Shown: in pieces, positions 24,822 through 33,832 of the stretch | Position numbering within the stretch: position 1 is the stretch's first letter | How the letters are laid out: each line of letters begins with the position of its first letter | NCBI GenBank assembly: GCA_902764915.1 | Contig: CACWXY010000021.1 | Span: 1-59,815, forward strand | DNA from: an uncultured Eubacteriales bacterium | Lineage (GTDB): Bacteria; Bacillota; Clostridia; Christensenellales; Aristaeellaceae | DNA: 59,815 bases | Direction of reading: 5' to 3' | Notes under the pieces: generated by a model | What the model was told of the DNA's origin: nothing | The model's input: the letters and a program-made list of their open reading frames with translations, nothing else | The model's database searches: none | Position numbers and translations under genes: made by a program

Positions 24822-24856
24822 AAACAACAAAACAGCATTCCATGACAGGAATGCTG
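24822..24856 (-). terminator. Terminator of the small membrane-protein operon
   Basis: On the minus strand CAGCATTCC, loop, GGAATGCTG is a perfect 9-bp stem followed by TTTTGTTGTTT, about 108 bp after the stop codon at 24964. Confidence 0.6.
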
Positions 24857-24963
24857 CGATGATACCAACCGTACGGGATGACAGGCAATGTACAGGACAG
24901 CATGCGAAGCAGGCGGCCTAGCCCGTCACAGGAAGTCAGCACCGCTTTGCACGCAGGCGCGGC

Positions 24964-25485
24964 TCATTCGACGACGGCGACAATATCCATATCATCCGTA
25001 TCTTTCGCAGGACGTGCTGCCTCGCCTTTACTGCGCAGATTCTCGTTCATCTCCCTGAGCCGGGTAATGCGGGACGCGATGCGCACATTCTGCATGGTTT
25101 TCGACTTATACTTATCAAAGATCATACGGGAGCCCATGCTTGCGGGAATGGCGGCCCAGATGCCGACGGCCCCGGATACGAGTGCGCCGACGCCCAGCGC
25201 GGTTCCTGTCTTCACGATCCGCCGCAGTGCGTCCTTGGTTCCGGTCCTGGCAGGCTTACGGCCCAGTATGACCTTGGAGCCTTCCACAAACGCGATCAGC
25301 ACAAAGGGAAGCGCTGTCAGCGCGGAAGAGGTAAGCTCCGGCAGAAGACCGGTCTCTTCCAGAAGACCGCTGTCCACCGCGACATTATCCGCATAGGTCA
25401 GTCCGGTCGTGATCGTATCGACCAGTGTATCCTTCTGGCGGGATGCATATTCCCGGACCATTTCTTCATAGGTTTTCACAGGCAT
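24964..25485 (-). CDS. Hypothetical membrane protein
   Basis: 173 residues; start MPVKTYEEMVREYASRQ with AAAGGAGGGAATGCC upstream. Two hydrophobic stretches (SSALTALPFVLIAFVEGSK ~52-70 and TGTALGVGALVSGAVGIWAA ~92-112) flank a basic loop; the C-terminal third is charged and helical. No family recognised. It follows the coiled-coil membrane protein by 9 bp, so the two probably work together at the membrane. Confidence 0.6.
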   Translation of the reverse strand: MPVKTYEEMVREYASRQKDTLVDTITTGLTYADNVAVDSGLLEETGLLPELTSSALTALPFVLIAFVEGSKVILGRKPARTGTKDALRRIVKTGTALGVGALVSGAVGIWAAIPASMGSRMIFDKYKSKTMQNVRIASRITRLREMNENLRSKGEAARPAKDTDDMDIVAVVE

Positions 25486-25494
25486 TCCCTCCTT

Positions 25495-25965
25495 TTACAG
25501 CATGGACTGAATCAGGTGCATGAGCGTAACCAGCACCCAGGCGCCGGCGCCGATGGACACAAGCCGGGTGATCTGTGAGAGAAAGCCGCCGGACACCTGC
25601 CATCTGCCCAGGCGGATCTTCTTGCCCTCCCGGTGCTTTTCGATCTGTTCGAGTTTTTCTTCCAGCGCATCCATCCGCCGACGGATCTGTTCTTCCTGCT
25701 GGTCCATACGCGCCAGCATGGCGTTCAGGTCCTGGGAGACACGGCTGTCCAGTTTCTGATTGTCCGCATACAGCGCGTCAATATCCGAGCGCAGCTTATT
25801 CTGGTCTTCACACAGGCCTTCCGCGACCATGGTCATTTCCGATGTAAAGGACTCCACCAGCTGATGCGTGTTCTCCCCGCGCACGGACGCGATCGCCTGC
25901 CTCAGACGGCGGATCGGATTCATTTCCTTCAGCGGTGCGACTGCCTTCTGCTGCTCTTCCTGCAT
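25495..25965 (-). CDS. Coiled-coil protein with C-terminal membrane anchor
   Basis: 156 residues from MQEEQQKAVAPLKEMNP, with AAAGGGGGAGACAGC upstream; an ATG at 26010 would include the leader. A long coiled coil (~50-120: LRSDIDALYADNQKLDSRV ... EEKLEQIEKHREG) leads to a basic patch and one C-terminal span (ITRLVSIGAGAWVLVTLMHL). This layout suggests a tail-anchored scaffold. Function unknown. Confidence 0.65.
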   Translation of the reverse strand: MQEEQQKAVAPLKEMNPIRRLRQAIASVRGENTHQLVESFTSEMTMVAEGLCEDQNKLRSDIDALYADNQKLDSRVSQDLNAMLARMDQQEEQIRRRMDALEEKLEQIEKHREGKKIRLGRWQVSGGFLSQITRLVSIGAGAWVLVTLMHLIQSML

Positions 25966-25998
25966 GCTGTCTCCCCCTTTCCTGTGGTCTGCAGCCCC

Positions 25999-26004
25999 AT
26001 TATA
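25999..26004 (-). promoter_or_regulatory. Extended -10 promoter for the coiled-coil protein operon
   Basis: On the minus strand TGGTATAAT (TGn plus TATAAT) lies ~35 bp upstream of the start codon. No good -35 is seen, as expected for extended -10 promoters. Confidence 0.55.
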
Positions 26005-26057
26005 CCACACTCTTTTCTCCTGCGAGGTGACAGATAGCTTAAAAGCGCATTAGAAGT

Positions 26058-26086
26058 TTGTCAATTTTTCCGTATTGCTATACAAT
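26058..26086 (+). promoter_or_regulatory. Promoter of malQ-glgP
   Basis: TTGTCA, 17-base spacer, TACAAT, ending 51 bp before the malQ start. It is divergent from the promoter at 25999. Confidence 0.6.
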
Positions 26087-26137
26087 GCCCACTGTTATCC
26101 ATGCCTATGGAAACACTTGGAAAGGAGTCGATCCAAG

Positions 26138-27616
26138 ATGAGCCGTTTAAGCGGTGTATTACTTCCTGTCTTTTCGCTTCCTGGACAGGGCGGCATCGGA
26201 TCCCTGGGAGAGGAAGCCTATCGGTTTGCGGACTTTCTGCATGAGAGCGGATGCCATATCTGGCAGGTCCTGCCCATGGGGCCGACCGGTTACGGCGAAT
26301 CCCCCTACCAGTCCACCAGTACCTATGCGGGCAATCCGCTTCTGATTTCGCTGGAAACCCTGAAGCGGGAAGGCCTCGTGACCTTTGCGGAGGAGGAACT
26401 GAAGACTGCGTCATCGCCGGACCGCATTGATTACGAGTCTGTCCGTACAGTGCACGAGCGGCTGCTGCACCGGGCGTTTTCCGAGTCATACGACCGTCTG
26501 GAGGCGGATATCCGTGCTTTTGAAAAGAGCCAGAGCTGGGTGCATGACTTTGCGCTGTTTACGGCGCTGAAAAAGCACTTCGGGAACGCGGCCTGGCAGT
26601 CCTGGCCGGAGGAGGGCCTGCGTCTTCGCAGACCCAGGGAACTGGCGGAATGGGAGCAGAAGCTTTCCCGTGAGATCGCCTATGAAGTCTTTGTCCAGTA
26701 CCTGTTTGACCGGCAGTGGGAGCGTCTGCATGCCTACTGCAGACGTCTGGATATCCGGCTTTTCGGTGATATGCCGATCTATGTGGCGGAGGACAGTGCG
26801 GACACATGGACCAACCCGCGGGTCTTTCAGCTGGACCGCAACCGTGTGCCCAAGCGTGTGGCCGGTGTGCCCCCAGACTATTTTTCCGCCGACGGACAGC
26901 TGTGGGGGAATCCGCTGTACAACTGGACATATCTGCGCCTGACCGGGTTTGCATGGTGGGTGCAGCGCATGACACACATGGCCCATATGTACGATATTGT
27001 ACGCATTGACCATTTTATCGGGCTGGCGAATTATTACTCCATTCCCTACGGTGCGAAAAATGCACGCATCGGAAAGTGGGTGAATGCGCCCGGGAAAGCG
27101 CTTCTGAAGACACTGAAGCGGCGTCTGCCGGATCTTTCCATTATCGCCGAGGATCTGGGGTGCGTGAATGATCGGGTGCGCCGCCTGATTGACTGGTCCG
27201 GGTATCCCGGCATGCGGGTGCTTGTGTTCGGGTTTGAAGGCGAGAGCAATGTCCATCATCCCTCGCACTGGGTACCGCACTGTGTCGCCTATACCGGCAC
27301 CCATGACAATGATACGGTGGTCGGTTTCCTGAAGCGTGCTTCGGAGGAAGTGCTTGCAGGCGCCAGGGCAACGACCGGCATGACGGATCTTGCGGATGCG
27401 GCCCATGCCTTTGTGCACACCGCGCTGGCATCCTGTGCCGATACCGTGATTATTCCCATGCAGGATCTGCTGGGGCTGGACAACCGTGCCCGCATGAACG
27501 TTCCCTCCACCATTGGCACGAACTGGCTGTGGCGCATGCAGGAAACGGATCTCACGGATGCACTGTCCAGTTGGCTGAAAGATGAAAACGAAAAGACCGG
27601 GAGGATGACTGAATGA
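26138..27616 (+). CDS. malQ: 4-alpha-glucanotransferase (amylomaltase)
   Basis: 492 residues from MSRLSGVLLPVFSLPGQGG, with GGAAAGGAG upstream. Moves maltosyl or longer glucan units between alpha-1,4-glucans, releasing glucose. GH77 signs are SPYQSTSTYAGNPLLISLE, GDMPIYVAEDSADTW, the nucleophile aspartate in VRIDHFIGL (~residue 291), the acid/base glutamate in IIAEDLGCVND (~residue 340) and the stabilising aspartate in TGTHDNDT (~residue 391). It overlaps glgP by 4 bases, so the two act as one pathway on maltodextrin or glycogen. Confidence 0.95.
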   Translation: MSRLSGVLLPVFSLPGQGGIGSLGEEAYRFADFLHESGCHIWQVLPMGPTGYGESPYQSTSTYAGNPLLISLETLKREGLVTFAEEELKTASSPDRIDYESVRTVHERLLHRAFSESYDRLEADIRAFEKSQSWVHDFALFTALKKHFGNAAWQSWPEEGLRLRRPRELAEWEQKLSREIAYEVFVQYLFDRQWERLHAYCRRLDIRLFGDMPIYVAEDSADTWTNPRVFQLDRNRVPKRVAGVPPDYFSADGQLWGNPLYNWTYLRLTGFAWWVQRMTHMAHMYDIVRIDHFIGLANYYSIPYGAKNARIGKWVNAPGKALLKTLKRRLPDLSIIAEDLGCVNDRVRRLIDWSGYPGMRVLVFGFEGESNVHHPSHWVPHCVAYTGTHDNDTVVGFLKRASEEVLAGARATTGMTDLADAAHAFVHTALASCADTVIIPMQDLLGLDNRARMNVPSTIGTNWLWRMQETDLTDALSSWLKDENEKTGRMTE

Positions 27617-29979
27617 CCTCAAACACTATCGATGCCAAGAGCCTCATGGAGGCCGTGGAGCATGATCTTCTTGTGCGCCATCATATGACACTGCAGGAAG
27701 CCACACCGGTGGCGCTGCACGACGCTGTGGCGGAAGCCGTACTGGAGGCCATTACCCCCGTATGGATGGAGAGCGAGAAAAAGCGCCAGGCAAAGAAGAG
27801 CGCCTGCTATCTTTCCGCAGAGTACCTGATCGGCCGGCTCGTCTACAGTAATCTCCTGAACATGGGCGTACTGGAGGATATGCAGCGCCTGATGCGGGAA
27901 AAAGGCAGTGATCTGAACCTCCTGGAAAGCATTGAGGATGCGGCGCTGGGCAATGGCGGTCTCGGACGGCTGGCTGCATGCTTCATGGACTCTGCTGCCA
28001 CGCTGTCGCTGCCGCTGATGGGCTACGGCCTGCGCTACCGCTACGGGCTTTTCAGGCAGTCCTTCCGGGATGGAAAACAGATGGAAGAGGCGGATGACTG
28101 GTCGCGCATGGGCGATCCCTGGAGCATCCGCCGGCTGGACGAGGCGGTCGTGGTTTCCATGAAGACCGGGGATGTACTGGCTGTGCCCTATGATATCCCG
28201 ATCATCGGCTATCACCTGCACTCGGTGGGGACATTGCGCCTGTGGCAGTGCGAGAGCGTGGAGAGCATTGACTTTTCGCTGTTTAATGAGCAGAAGTACG
28301 CCAAGTCCCAGGCTGCCATGCAGAAAGCGGAAAACATCACGCTCTTCCTCTATCCCAATGATGACCACCGGGAAGGCAAGCGGATGCGCGTGCAGCAGCA
28401 GTATGTGCTGGTCAGCGCCAGCATGCAGGACATGTTCCGCGCCTATGAAAAGCGCCACGGCAAGGATTTCCGGTTCTTTGCCGATGAGTATGCCGTGCAG
28501 CTCAATGATACGCACCCGGTCATGGCGATTCCCGAGATGATCCGCCTGCTGGAAAAGGAAGGCATGACCTTCCAGGATGCGTTCTCCCTGGCACGGGAAA
28601 CCTTTGCCTATACGAATCACACTGTCATGCAGGAAGCCCTGGAAAAATGGGATCTTTCTCTGCTCAATTCCGTATGCCCGGAGATTGTGCGGATCCTTCA
28701 CAGGATTGATCTGCATTTCATGGCGGACATGCATGATGCCGGGAAGCAGCCTTCGGAGCATCTGTGCGTGCTGCGCAATCATCAGGTGCACATGGCGCAG
28801 CTGGCTGTCTATGCCACGCATGCCACCAACGGTGTGGCAGAAATCCATTCCGGTCTGCTGAAGACCGATCTGTTCAGGGAATGGTATGCGCTCTATCCCG
28901 AGCGTTTCCAGAACAAGACCAACGGCATCACGCCCCGCCGCTGGCTGGGACTGTGCAATCCGGAGCTCACGCATCTTCTGCAGGCATATACCGGGGAAGA
29001 CTTTCTGGAGAATCTCCCGGCGCTTGCGGCCCTGAAGCCGAAGATCGACGAGGAAATGATCGACGCGTTTTGGAAGGTCAAGCGGCAGAAAAAGGCGCAG
29101 CTGTGCGCGCTTGTACGGAAAGAAACCGGCATGGAAATCTCCCCTGACATGTGCTTTGATATCCAGGTCAAGCGTCTGCACGAATACAAGCGGCAGTTCA
29201 TGAACGCGCTGTCCATTCTGGCGTTCTATCACGGCATCAAGGACGGCACGATCCGGGACTTCCCGCCCACGGTCTTCTTCTTCGGCGCCAAGGCGGCTGC
29301 CGGCTATGCCCGCGCCAAGGCAATCATCTATCTGATCAATCAGATCGCGGCCATGGTCAATGCGGACCCGGCGGTCAGTCCTTTCCTGCGGGTGGTATTC
29401 CTGCCCAACTATAACTGTTCTTTGGCGGAAATCATGATTCCCGCAGCGGACCTGTCTGAGCAGATTTCTCCTGCCGGCACGGAAGCCAGCGGTACCGGGA
29501 ACATGAAGTTCATGCTCAACGGCGCACCGACCCTGGGTACCTATGACGGCGCAAATGTGGAGATCGTACAGGAAGCCGGCAGGGAAAACAATTATATCTT
29601 CGGCGCCACAGTGGAAGAACTCGCCGCGCTGAAGGATACCTATGATCCCATGGCTATTTATGAGAAGAATCCGGTGATCCATACCGTGCTGGACGATCTG
29701 GTGAACGGGCTGATCCCGGACCCGGACGGCGTACTGAAGGAACTCTATGATTCAATCCTTGTGGGTGCCAGCTGGCATAAGCCGGACCATTATTTCCTGC
29801 TGAAGGATTTCCCGGACTATCTTGCCACCAAGGAAAAGGCAATCCGCGATCACCGGGATGATCCCCGGGGATTCGGCCGGAAGTGTCTGATGAACATTTT
29901 CTCCGCCGGCATGTTCTCCTCCGACCGCACGGTCTCTGCGTATGCGAAGGAGATCTGGCATATCACACCCATGGAATAA
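27613..29979 (+). CDS. glgP: Glycogen/maltodextrin phosphorylase
   Basis: 788 residues, slightly short of the ~800-840 usual in the family. Releases glucose-1-phosphate from alpha-1,4-glucan ends. The PLP lysine lies in EASGTGNMKFMLNG (~residue 640). Other family blocks are EYLIGRLVYSNL, DAALGNGGLGRLAACF, YGLRYRYGLFRQ, QLNDTHPVMAIPEM, TNHTVMQEALEKW, VAEIHSGLLK and NKTNGITPRRWL. Co-translation with malQ fits complete breakdown of maltodextrins, with MalQ shortening branches that GlgP cannot finish. Confidence 0.95.
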   Translation: MTSNTIDAKSLMEAVEHDLLVRHHMTLQEATPVALHDAVAEAVLEAITPVWMESEKKRQAKKSACYLSAEYLIGRLVYSNLLNMGVLEDMQRLMREKGSDLNLLESIEDAALGNGGLGRLAACFMDSAATLSLPLMGYGLRYRYGLFRQSFRDGKQMEEADDWSRMGDPWSIRRLDEAVVVSMKTGDVLAVPYDIPIIGYHLHSVGTLRLWQCESVESIDFSLFNEQKYAKSQAAMQKAENITLFLYPNDDHREGKRMRVQQQYVLVSASMQDMFRAYEKRHGKDFRFFADEYAVQLNDTHPVMAIPEMIRLLEKEGMTFQDAFSLARETFAYTNHTVMQEALEKWDLSLLNSVCPEIVRILHRIDLHFMADMHDAGKQPSEHLCVLRNHQVHMAQLAVYATHATNGVAEIHSGLLKTDLFREWYALYPERFQNKTNGITPRRWLGLCNPELTHLLQAYTGEDFLENLPALAALKPKIDEEMIDAFWKVKRQKKAQLCALVRKETGMEISPDMCFDIQVKRLHEYKRQFMNALSILAFYHGIKDGTIRDFPPTVFFFGAKAAAGYARAKAIIYLINQIAAMVNADPAVSPFLRVVFLPNYNCSLAEIMIPAADLSEQISPAGTEASGTGNMKFMLNGAPTLGTYDGANVEIVQEAGRENNYIFGATVEELAALKDTYDPMAIYEKNPVIHTVLDDLVNGLIPDPDGVLKELYDSILVGASWHKPDHYFLLKDFPDYLATKEKAIRDHRDDPRGFGRKCLMNIFSAGMFSSDRTVSAYAKEIWHITPME

Positions 29980-29985
29980 AATGAA

Positions 29986-30013
29986 AGAGGGAGAGAACGC
30001 GTTCTCTCCCTCT
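29986..30013 (+). terminator. Hairpin after glgP
   Basis: A perfect 28-base palindrome (arms AGAGGGAGAGAACG/CGTTCTCTCCCTCT) starts 6 bases after the glgP stop. The following sequence is only moderately T-rich, so it could terminate transcription or stabilise the mRNA end. Confidence 0.6.
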
Positions 30014-30119
30014 GATTATACCTGGAACGTTTTGGCAGACTTTGGTCTCTTCAGACCGATGATTACGGAAAGGAGACAGGAAAGAAGCTGGCTGTGCCAG
30101 GACACTTTCCGAGTGTGGC

Positions 30120-30572
30120 ATGAAACATGAAGACTATATGCGCCTGGCCCTGGCGGAAGCGCATGCGGCAGCACGCATCGGTGAAATGCCTGTCGGTGCC
30201 GTCTGTGTACGGCAGGATGGAACCATACTGGCCCGCGCGCATAATCTGCGGGAATCGCAGAAGGACCCCACCGCGCATGCGGAAATCCTGTGCCTTCGGC
30301 AGGCGGCCCAGGCCGCGGGACAGTGGCGGCTCAACGACTGTACGCTCTATGTGACGCTGGAGCCGTGTCCCATGTGCGCCGGTGCCCTGCTTCTCTCCCG
30401 GATTTCGCTTTGCGTATATGGAGCGGCCGATCCGCTGCGGGGATGCTGCGGCAGTGTCTATGATCTGCCCATGGACCCGATGCTGCAGGGGCAGACCGCA
30501 TGGATTCCGGGCATACTGGAAAAGGAATGCACGGACATTCTCCAGGACTTTTTCCGTGAGCGCAGAGAGTAA
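30120..30572 (+). CDS. tadA: tRNA-specific adenosine deaminase
   Basis: 150 residues. Deaminates A34 to inosine in tRNA-Arg(ACG). Zinc ligands and catalytic glutamate are in PTAHAEILCL (H~58, E~60) and LEPCPMCAGAL (C~87, C~90). Substrate-recognition blocks MPVGAVCVRQDG and AADPLRGCCGS are present. It stands alone between two hairpins. Confidence 0.9.
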   Translation: MKHEDYMRLALAEAHAAARIGEMPVGAVCVRQDGTILARAHNLRESQKDPTAHAEILCLRQAAQAAGQWRLNDCTLYVTLEPCPMCAGALLLSRISLCVYGAADPLRGCCGSVYDLPMDPMLQGQTAWIPGILEKECTDILQDFFRERRE

Positions 30573-31120
30573 GGATTTCCCGCCCTGCGCTTCCCGGACT
30601 TGCGAATCGCCGGTTCCCAGCCGGTTTTCGGAAGAAAGCGAGGCCACAGAAGACACGTCTTCCCAGTCCGGTCCCGCATGCCTTTCCCCGCGGCGGGCGG
30701 CAAGCACGTGCCCGTGTACGCTGCGATGCATGCGTTCTTTACTGCAGGCTTTTCCATGCCGGCGCACAGCGCCGGCCTTTTTCATGGCACAGCACAGGAC
30801 GGCTTTCCCCCTGCGGCGGCTGCATGGGGCAGACACAGCTGCTGCAGGCTAAAATCATAGCAGCGCCCTCGCACCAGGACGACAGGAGCACAGGCCTGTA
30901 TGTCAAGGTGCCGGGCATACAGCACAGAAGCGCATCCGCCTCACAGTCCCTTGCAAGCCATATCTGGCGCATGGAATGTGGAACAATGCCTTCCGATTTC
31001 TCATCCAGGGAACATGATGGAAGCATACGGCATGTCCGCTGCAGGAGCGAGGAGAAGCACATTGACTGCCCCGTTTGCGCTGCCGCAGAAACCGGCTCGT
31101 GCGTCCACGGAATCAGCGGA
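30573..31120. other. ~0.55-kb intergenic stretch with one terminator
   Basis: Only the hairpin at 30758-30782 was recognised. I checked for an SRP RNA, often found near tadA in clostridia, and did not see its conserved loop. Confidence 0.4.
30758..30782 (+). terminator. Strong GC-rich terminator
   Basis: An 8-bp stem GCCGGCGC/GCGCCGGC with loop ACA, followed by CTTTTT, 190 bp after tadA. The distance leaves room for a short untranslated RNA, but none was recognised. Confidence 0.75.
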
Positions 31121-31540
31121 TCAGAAGAACTGCGCTCTTGCGCCGCCGAGCAGTAGCACGACAAGTATCGCGGCATAGGCTGCGGATTTGAGTGCGGGGA
31201 AAGCATTGAACTTCTGCTTCAGCTTCCAGGCAGCTGAAGCAATGGAAAACAGTGTAAAGCCCAGAGCGATCCAGTACAGAACCGGCATATGACGGTGCAG
31301 GATTGAAAAGGCGGTAATCCCCTGTACAATGCCGACTGCGAATGTGACCCAGCCCATTTTTATGGCAAACCGCTTTTGTCTGTCGGGATCGGCATACCGG
31401 CGCATAAAGCGGTCCGACAGTTCCAGCGGGTTCAGTTTCCTTTTCCCGCTGGCATACATAAGCCCCGTAACGATGCTGAAGATACACAGCACCGCATAAA
31501 AGATTCCGCAGAGCGTCAGCAAAATATCGTATGTCTTCAT
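31121..31540 (-). CDS. Hypothetical four-span membrane protein
   Basis: 139 residues from MKTYDILLTLCGIFYAVLC. Hydrophobic segments at about 5-28, 62-84, 88-108 and 117-136 are separated by short basic loops (GKRKLNPLELSDRFMRRYAD). No family recognised. It lies 25 bp after the DUF1653 gene on the same strand, so they are probably co-transcribed. Confidence 0.6.
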   Translation of the reverse strand: MKTYDILLTLCGIFYAVLCIFSIVTGLMYASGKRKLNPLELSDRFMRRYADPDRQKRFAIKMGWVTFAVGIVQGITAFSILHRHMPVLYWIALGFTLFSIASAAWKLKQKFNAFPALKSAAYAAILVVLLLGGARAQFF

Positions 31541-31565
31541 ATATGTCTCTGAAACCTCTGTCCTG

Positions 31566-31796
31566 TCACGCTGTTCTCTCAAACCGTCTGTATGTTTTTC
31601 CGTCCCGCACGATGGTCTCGTTCCACATTTCGGCCGGGCGTATCCACAGCCCGCCTTCCCCATAGAGTGCCCGATAGACCACGACAGGCTTTTCGGTCTC
31701 CGAATCCCGCACAATCCCGATCACTTCATACGCATTGCCCTTGAAGTGACGGTATCGGCCGCAGGGAATGGACTGTACCGCTTCTTCGTATGTCAT
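31566..31796 (-). CDS. DUF1653 protein
   Basis: 76 residues. The hallmark is RYRHFKGNAYEVIGIVRDSETEKP, then VVYRALYGEGGLWIRPAEMW. A small beta-rich domain found alone or attached to other domains in many bacteria; function unknown. The start MTYEEAVQSIPCG has AGGAAACATG context and is plausible. Confidence 0.75.
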   Translation of the reverse strand: MTYEEAVQSIPCGRYRHFKGNAYEVIGIVRDSETEKPVVVYRALYGEGGLWIRPAEMWNETIVRDGKTYRRFERTA

Positions 31797-31973
31797 GTTT
31801 CCTCCACACAGCCTTTCCCTTGTATTTCTGTCTGTTTTTCAAGCTGTCACGGAAAACCGGGCAGCGCTTTCCCGGACGGATGATCGGAAGCGCCATTCCT
31901 GTCAGGCGGGTTCCCGGATTTCCCCGGCGCAGGGCTTACCGGATGCCCACACGTACCCACAGCGCGTGCATGG

Positions 31974-32016
31974 AAAACGCACGCTCTTTCGCTCTTAAGC
32001 ATAAGGAGTCGTGCGT
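31974..32016 (-). terminator. Terminator of the phoH-pgpH-ybeY/cdd-era operon
   Basis: On the minus strand ACGCACG...CGTGCGT closes a longer hairpin and is followed by TTTT. It starts 15 bp after the era stop codon. Confidence 0.6.
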
Positions 32017-32030
32017 CTGTTTTTCCGTTT

Positions 32031-32921
32031 TCAGTTTTCGTATCCCAGGGTTTTCAGATCATCCGGGCGGTTCCGCCAGTCGCTTCGCACCTTAACCCAC
32101 AGCTTCAGGCTGACATGCGTATCCAGCAGCTTCTCAATGTCTGCCCTTGCCTCGCTTCCGATGGTCTGCAGCATGGAGCCATGCTTTCCGATAATAATGC
32201 TCTTATGCGCGTCGCGCTCGCAGTAGATGGTGGCATGGATCTCGGTCAGGTGATCACTCACCTTTTCAATGCCCAGGATTTCCACGCCGATCCCGTGCGG
32301 GACCTCATCCCGCAGATGCAGCAGCGCTTTCTCGCGGACCATTTCCGCGATAATGAGCCGCTCCGGCTGATCGGTCATCATGTCATCCGGGAAGTACTTG
32401 GGGCCAACCGGCATCAAAGACTCCAGTTTTTCCTCCAGCTGTTCCACGCCGTCACCGGTCTTGGCCGATACCGGGATAATGGCGTCAAAGCCCTTGTCCT
32501 TAAAGCTGTCAATGACGGTGAGCAGGGTATTCGGCTCCACCAGGTCAATCTTATTGAGCACAAGAACGGAGGGCACTTTCTTGCCGCTCATTTCTTCCAC
32601 GATACTCCGGTCCTGCTCACTGATCTTTGTCACGTCCACCAGCACCATAACGCAGTCCATGCCGTCCATGGCATCCTTGACGGACTGCATCATGATCGTG
32701 CCCAGTTTATTGCGCGGATGATGAATGCCCGGGGTATCCAGGAATACCAGCTGGGCATTGTCTCTGTGCGCAACGCCCATGATCCGGTTGCGGGTGGTCT
32801 GCGGCCGGCTGGACACGATCGCAATCTTCTCGCCTACCATACGGTTGAGCAGCGTGGACTTCCCTACGTTCGGTTTTCCCACAATGGTCACAAACCCGGA
32901 ACGAAATGTCGCGTTCTCCAT
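32031..32921 (-). CDS. era: GTPase Era
   Basis: 296 residues, typical length. Binds 16S rRNA 3' end and 30S precursors during assembly. G motifs are GKPNVGKST (~17), the switch region TTRNR, DTPGIHH (~62), NKID (~124) and SAKTG (~155). The C-terminal KH domain has IIIGKHGSMLQTIG (~235). It directly abuts the ybeY/cdd gene, keeping ribosome assembly and rRNA maturation factors together. Confidence 0.95.
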   Translation of the reverse strand: MENATFRSGFVTIVGKPNVGKSTLLNRMVGEKIAIVSSRPQTTRNRIMGVAHRDNAQLVFLDTPGIHHPRNKLGTIMMQSVKDAMDGMDCVMVLVDVTKISEQDRSIVEEMSGKKVPSVLVLNKIDLVEPNTLLTVIDSFKDKGFDAIIPVSAKTGDGVEQLEEKLESLMPVGPKYFPDDMMTDQPERLIIAEMVREKALLHLRDEVPHGIGVEILGIEKVSDHLTEIHATIYCERDAHKSIIIGKHGSMLQTIGSEARADIEKLLDTHVSLKLWVKVRSDWRNRPDDLKTLGYEN

Positions 32922-33832
32922 CAGGCGTTCTCCTCTTTCTCTTTGTTTTCCGGCAGATCCTTCGGTCCGAACCCGTGGGGCAGAAGCTCTGTCAGATTGG
33001 CTTCCATGACCTGGCCTTCGCAGGATACGATCACCCGGATCGCCGGTGCAAACTCGTTGAGCACCTGCCGGCAGGCACCGCAGGGCCAGCCGGGCGAATC
33101 CTTGGTGGCAATCGCAATCGTGGAAAAGCTTCGCCTGCCCTCGCTGACAGCCTTGAACACCGCTGTGCGCTCCGCACAGTTGGTCAGGCCAAAGGAAGCG
33201 TTCTCAATATTGCATCCGGTATAGATCGTCCCGTCATCGCACAGAAGGGCTGCGCCTACGGGATAATGGGAATACGGGGAATAACTCATCTGCATGGCTT
33301 CCTGTGCCATGGCAATCAGTGTTTCATCGCTGACGCCTGCTGTTCTTGTCATCCCTGCCTGTTCCAAGATGGTTTCCTCCTTCTTGCGCATCTGCGCTTT
33401 TTCGTCTTCGGTCATATGGTCATAGCCCATGAGATGACACAGGCCATGGACCAAAAGATAGCACGCTTCACGCTCCGGAGAATGGCCATACTCGGCCGCC
33501 TGCGCAAACACATGGTCCATGGAGATGACCAGATCCCCCAGCATAACGGCATCCAGCGCGTCATCGTAGGCTTCCCGGAGACGTGCCGGACAGTCACCGG
33601 CGGTCTTTCCCTTCGGGTAGCGGATCAGCGGAAAGGACAGTACGTCCGTGGCCCGGTCGATGCCGCGATAGGTCCGGTTCAATTCCTGAATCTCCGGATC
33701 ATCACAGAGCACCACATGCACGGCACACATCGTATGAATGCCCTCGGCAGCCGGGGCCAGGTCCGCACATTTCTGCAGAAGCGGTGTCAGTGACAGACCT
33801 TTTTCCGTATGGATTTCCCATTCCAGTATCAT
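32921..33832 (-). CDS. Fusion of endoribonuclease YbeY and cytidine deaminase
   Basis: 303 residues with two full domains. Residues ~1-160 are YbeY, the rRNA-maturation RNase, with zinc site HGLCHLMGYDH (~130) after LGDLVIS. Residues ~165-290 are homotetrameric-type cytidine deaminase, with CNIENASFGLTNCAERTA (zinc cysteine and catalytic glutamate) and PCGACRQVL. In many Firmicutes the two are separate neighbours; here the stop between them is lost and no linker frame break is visible. The fused chain may still act as two enzymes. It overlaps pgpH by 4 bases and touches era. Confidence 0.9.
   Translation of the reverse strand: MILEWEIHTEKGLSLTPLLQKCADLAPAAEGIHTMCAVHVVLCDDPEIQELNRTYRGIDRATDVLSFPLIRYPKGKTAGDCPARLREAYDDALDAVMLGDLVISMDHVFAQAAEYGHSPEREACYLLVHGLCHLMGYDHMTEDEKAQMRKKEETILEQAGMTRTAGVSDETLIAMAQEAMQMSYSPYSHYPVGAALLCDDGTIYTGCNIENASFGLTNCAERTAVFKAVSEGRRSFSTIAIATKDSPGWPCGACRQVLNEFAPAIRVIVSCEGQVMEANLTELLPHGFGPKDLPENKEKEENA

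Noticed and set aside
27619..29682. A ~690-codon open frame on the minus strand
   Set aside because: Antisense shadow of glgP. The translation is rich in His/Arg/Gly with no domain. Similar shadows opposite malQ, pgpH, the mreB-like gene, lepA and the AraC gene were left out for the same reason.
30573..30760. Possible SRP RNA after tadA
   Set aside because: The conserved GGAA-loop domain was not found, although a strong terminator follows.
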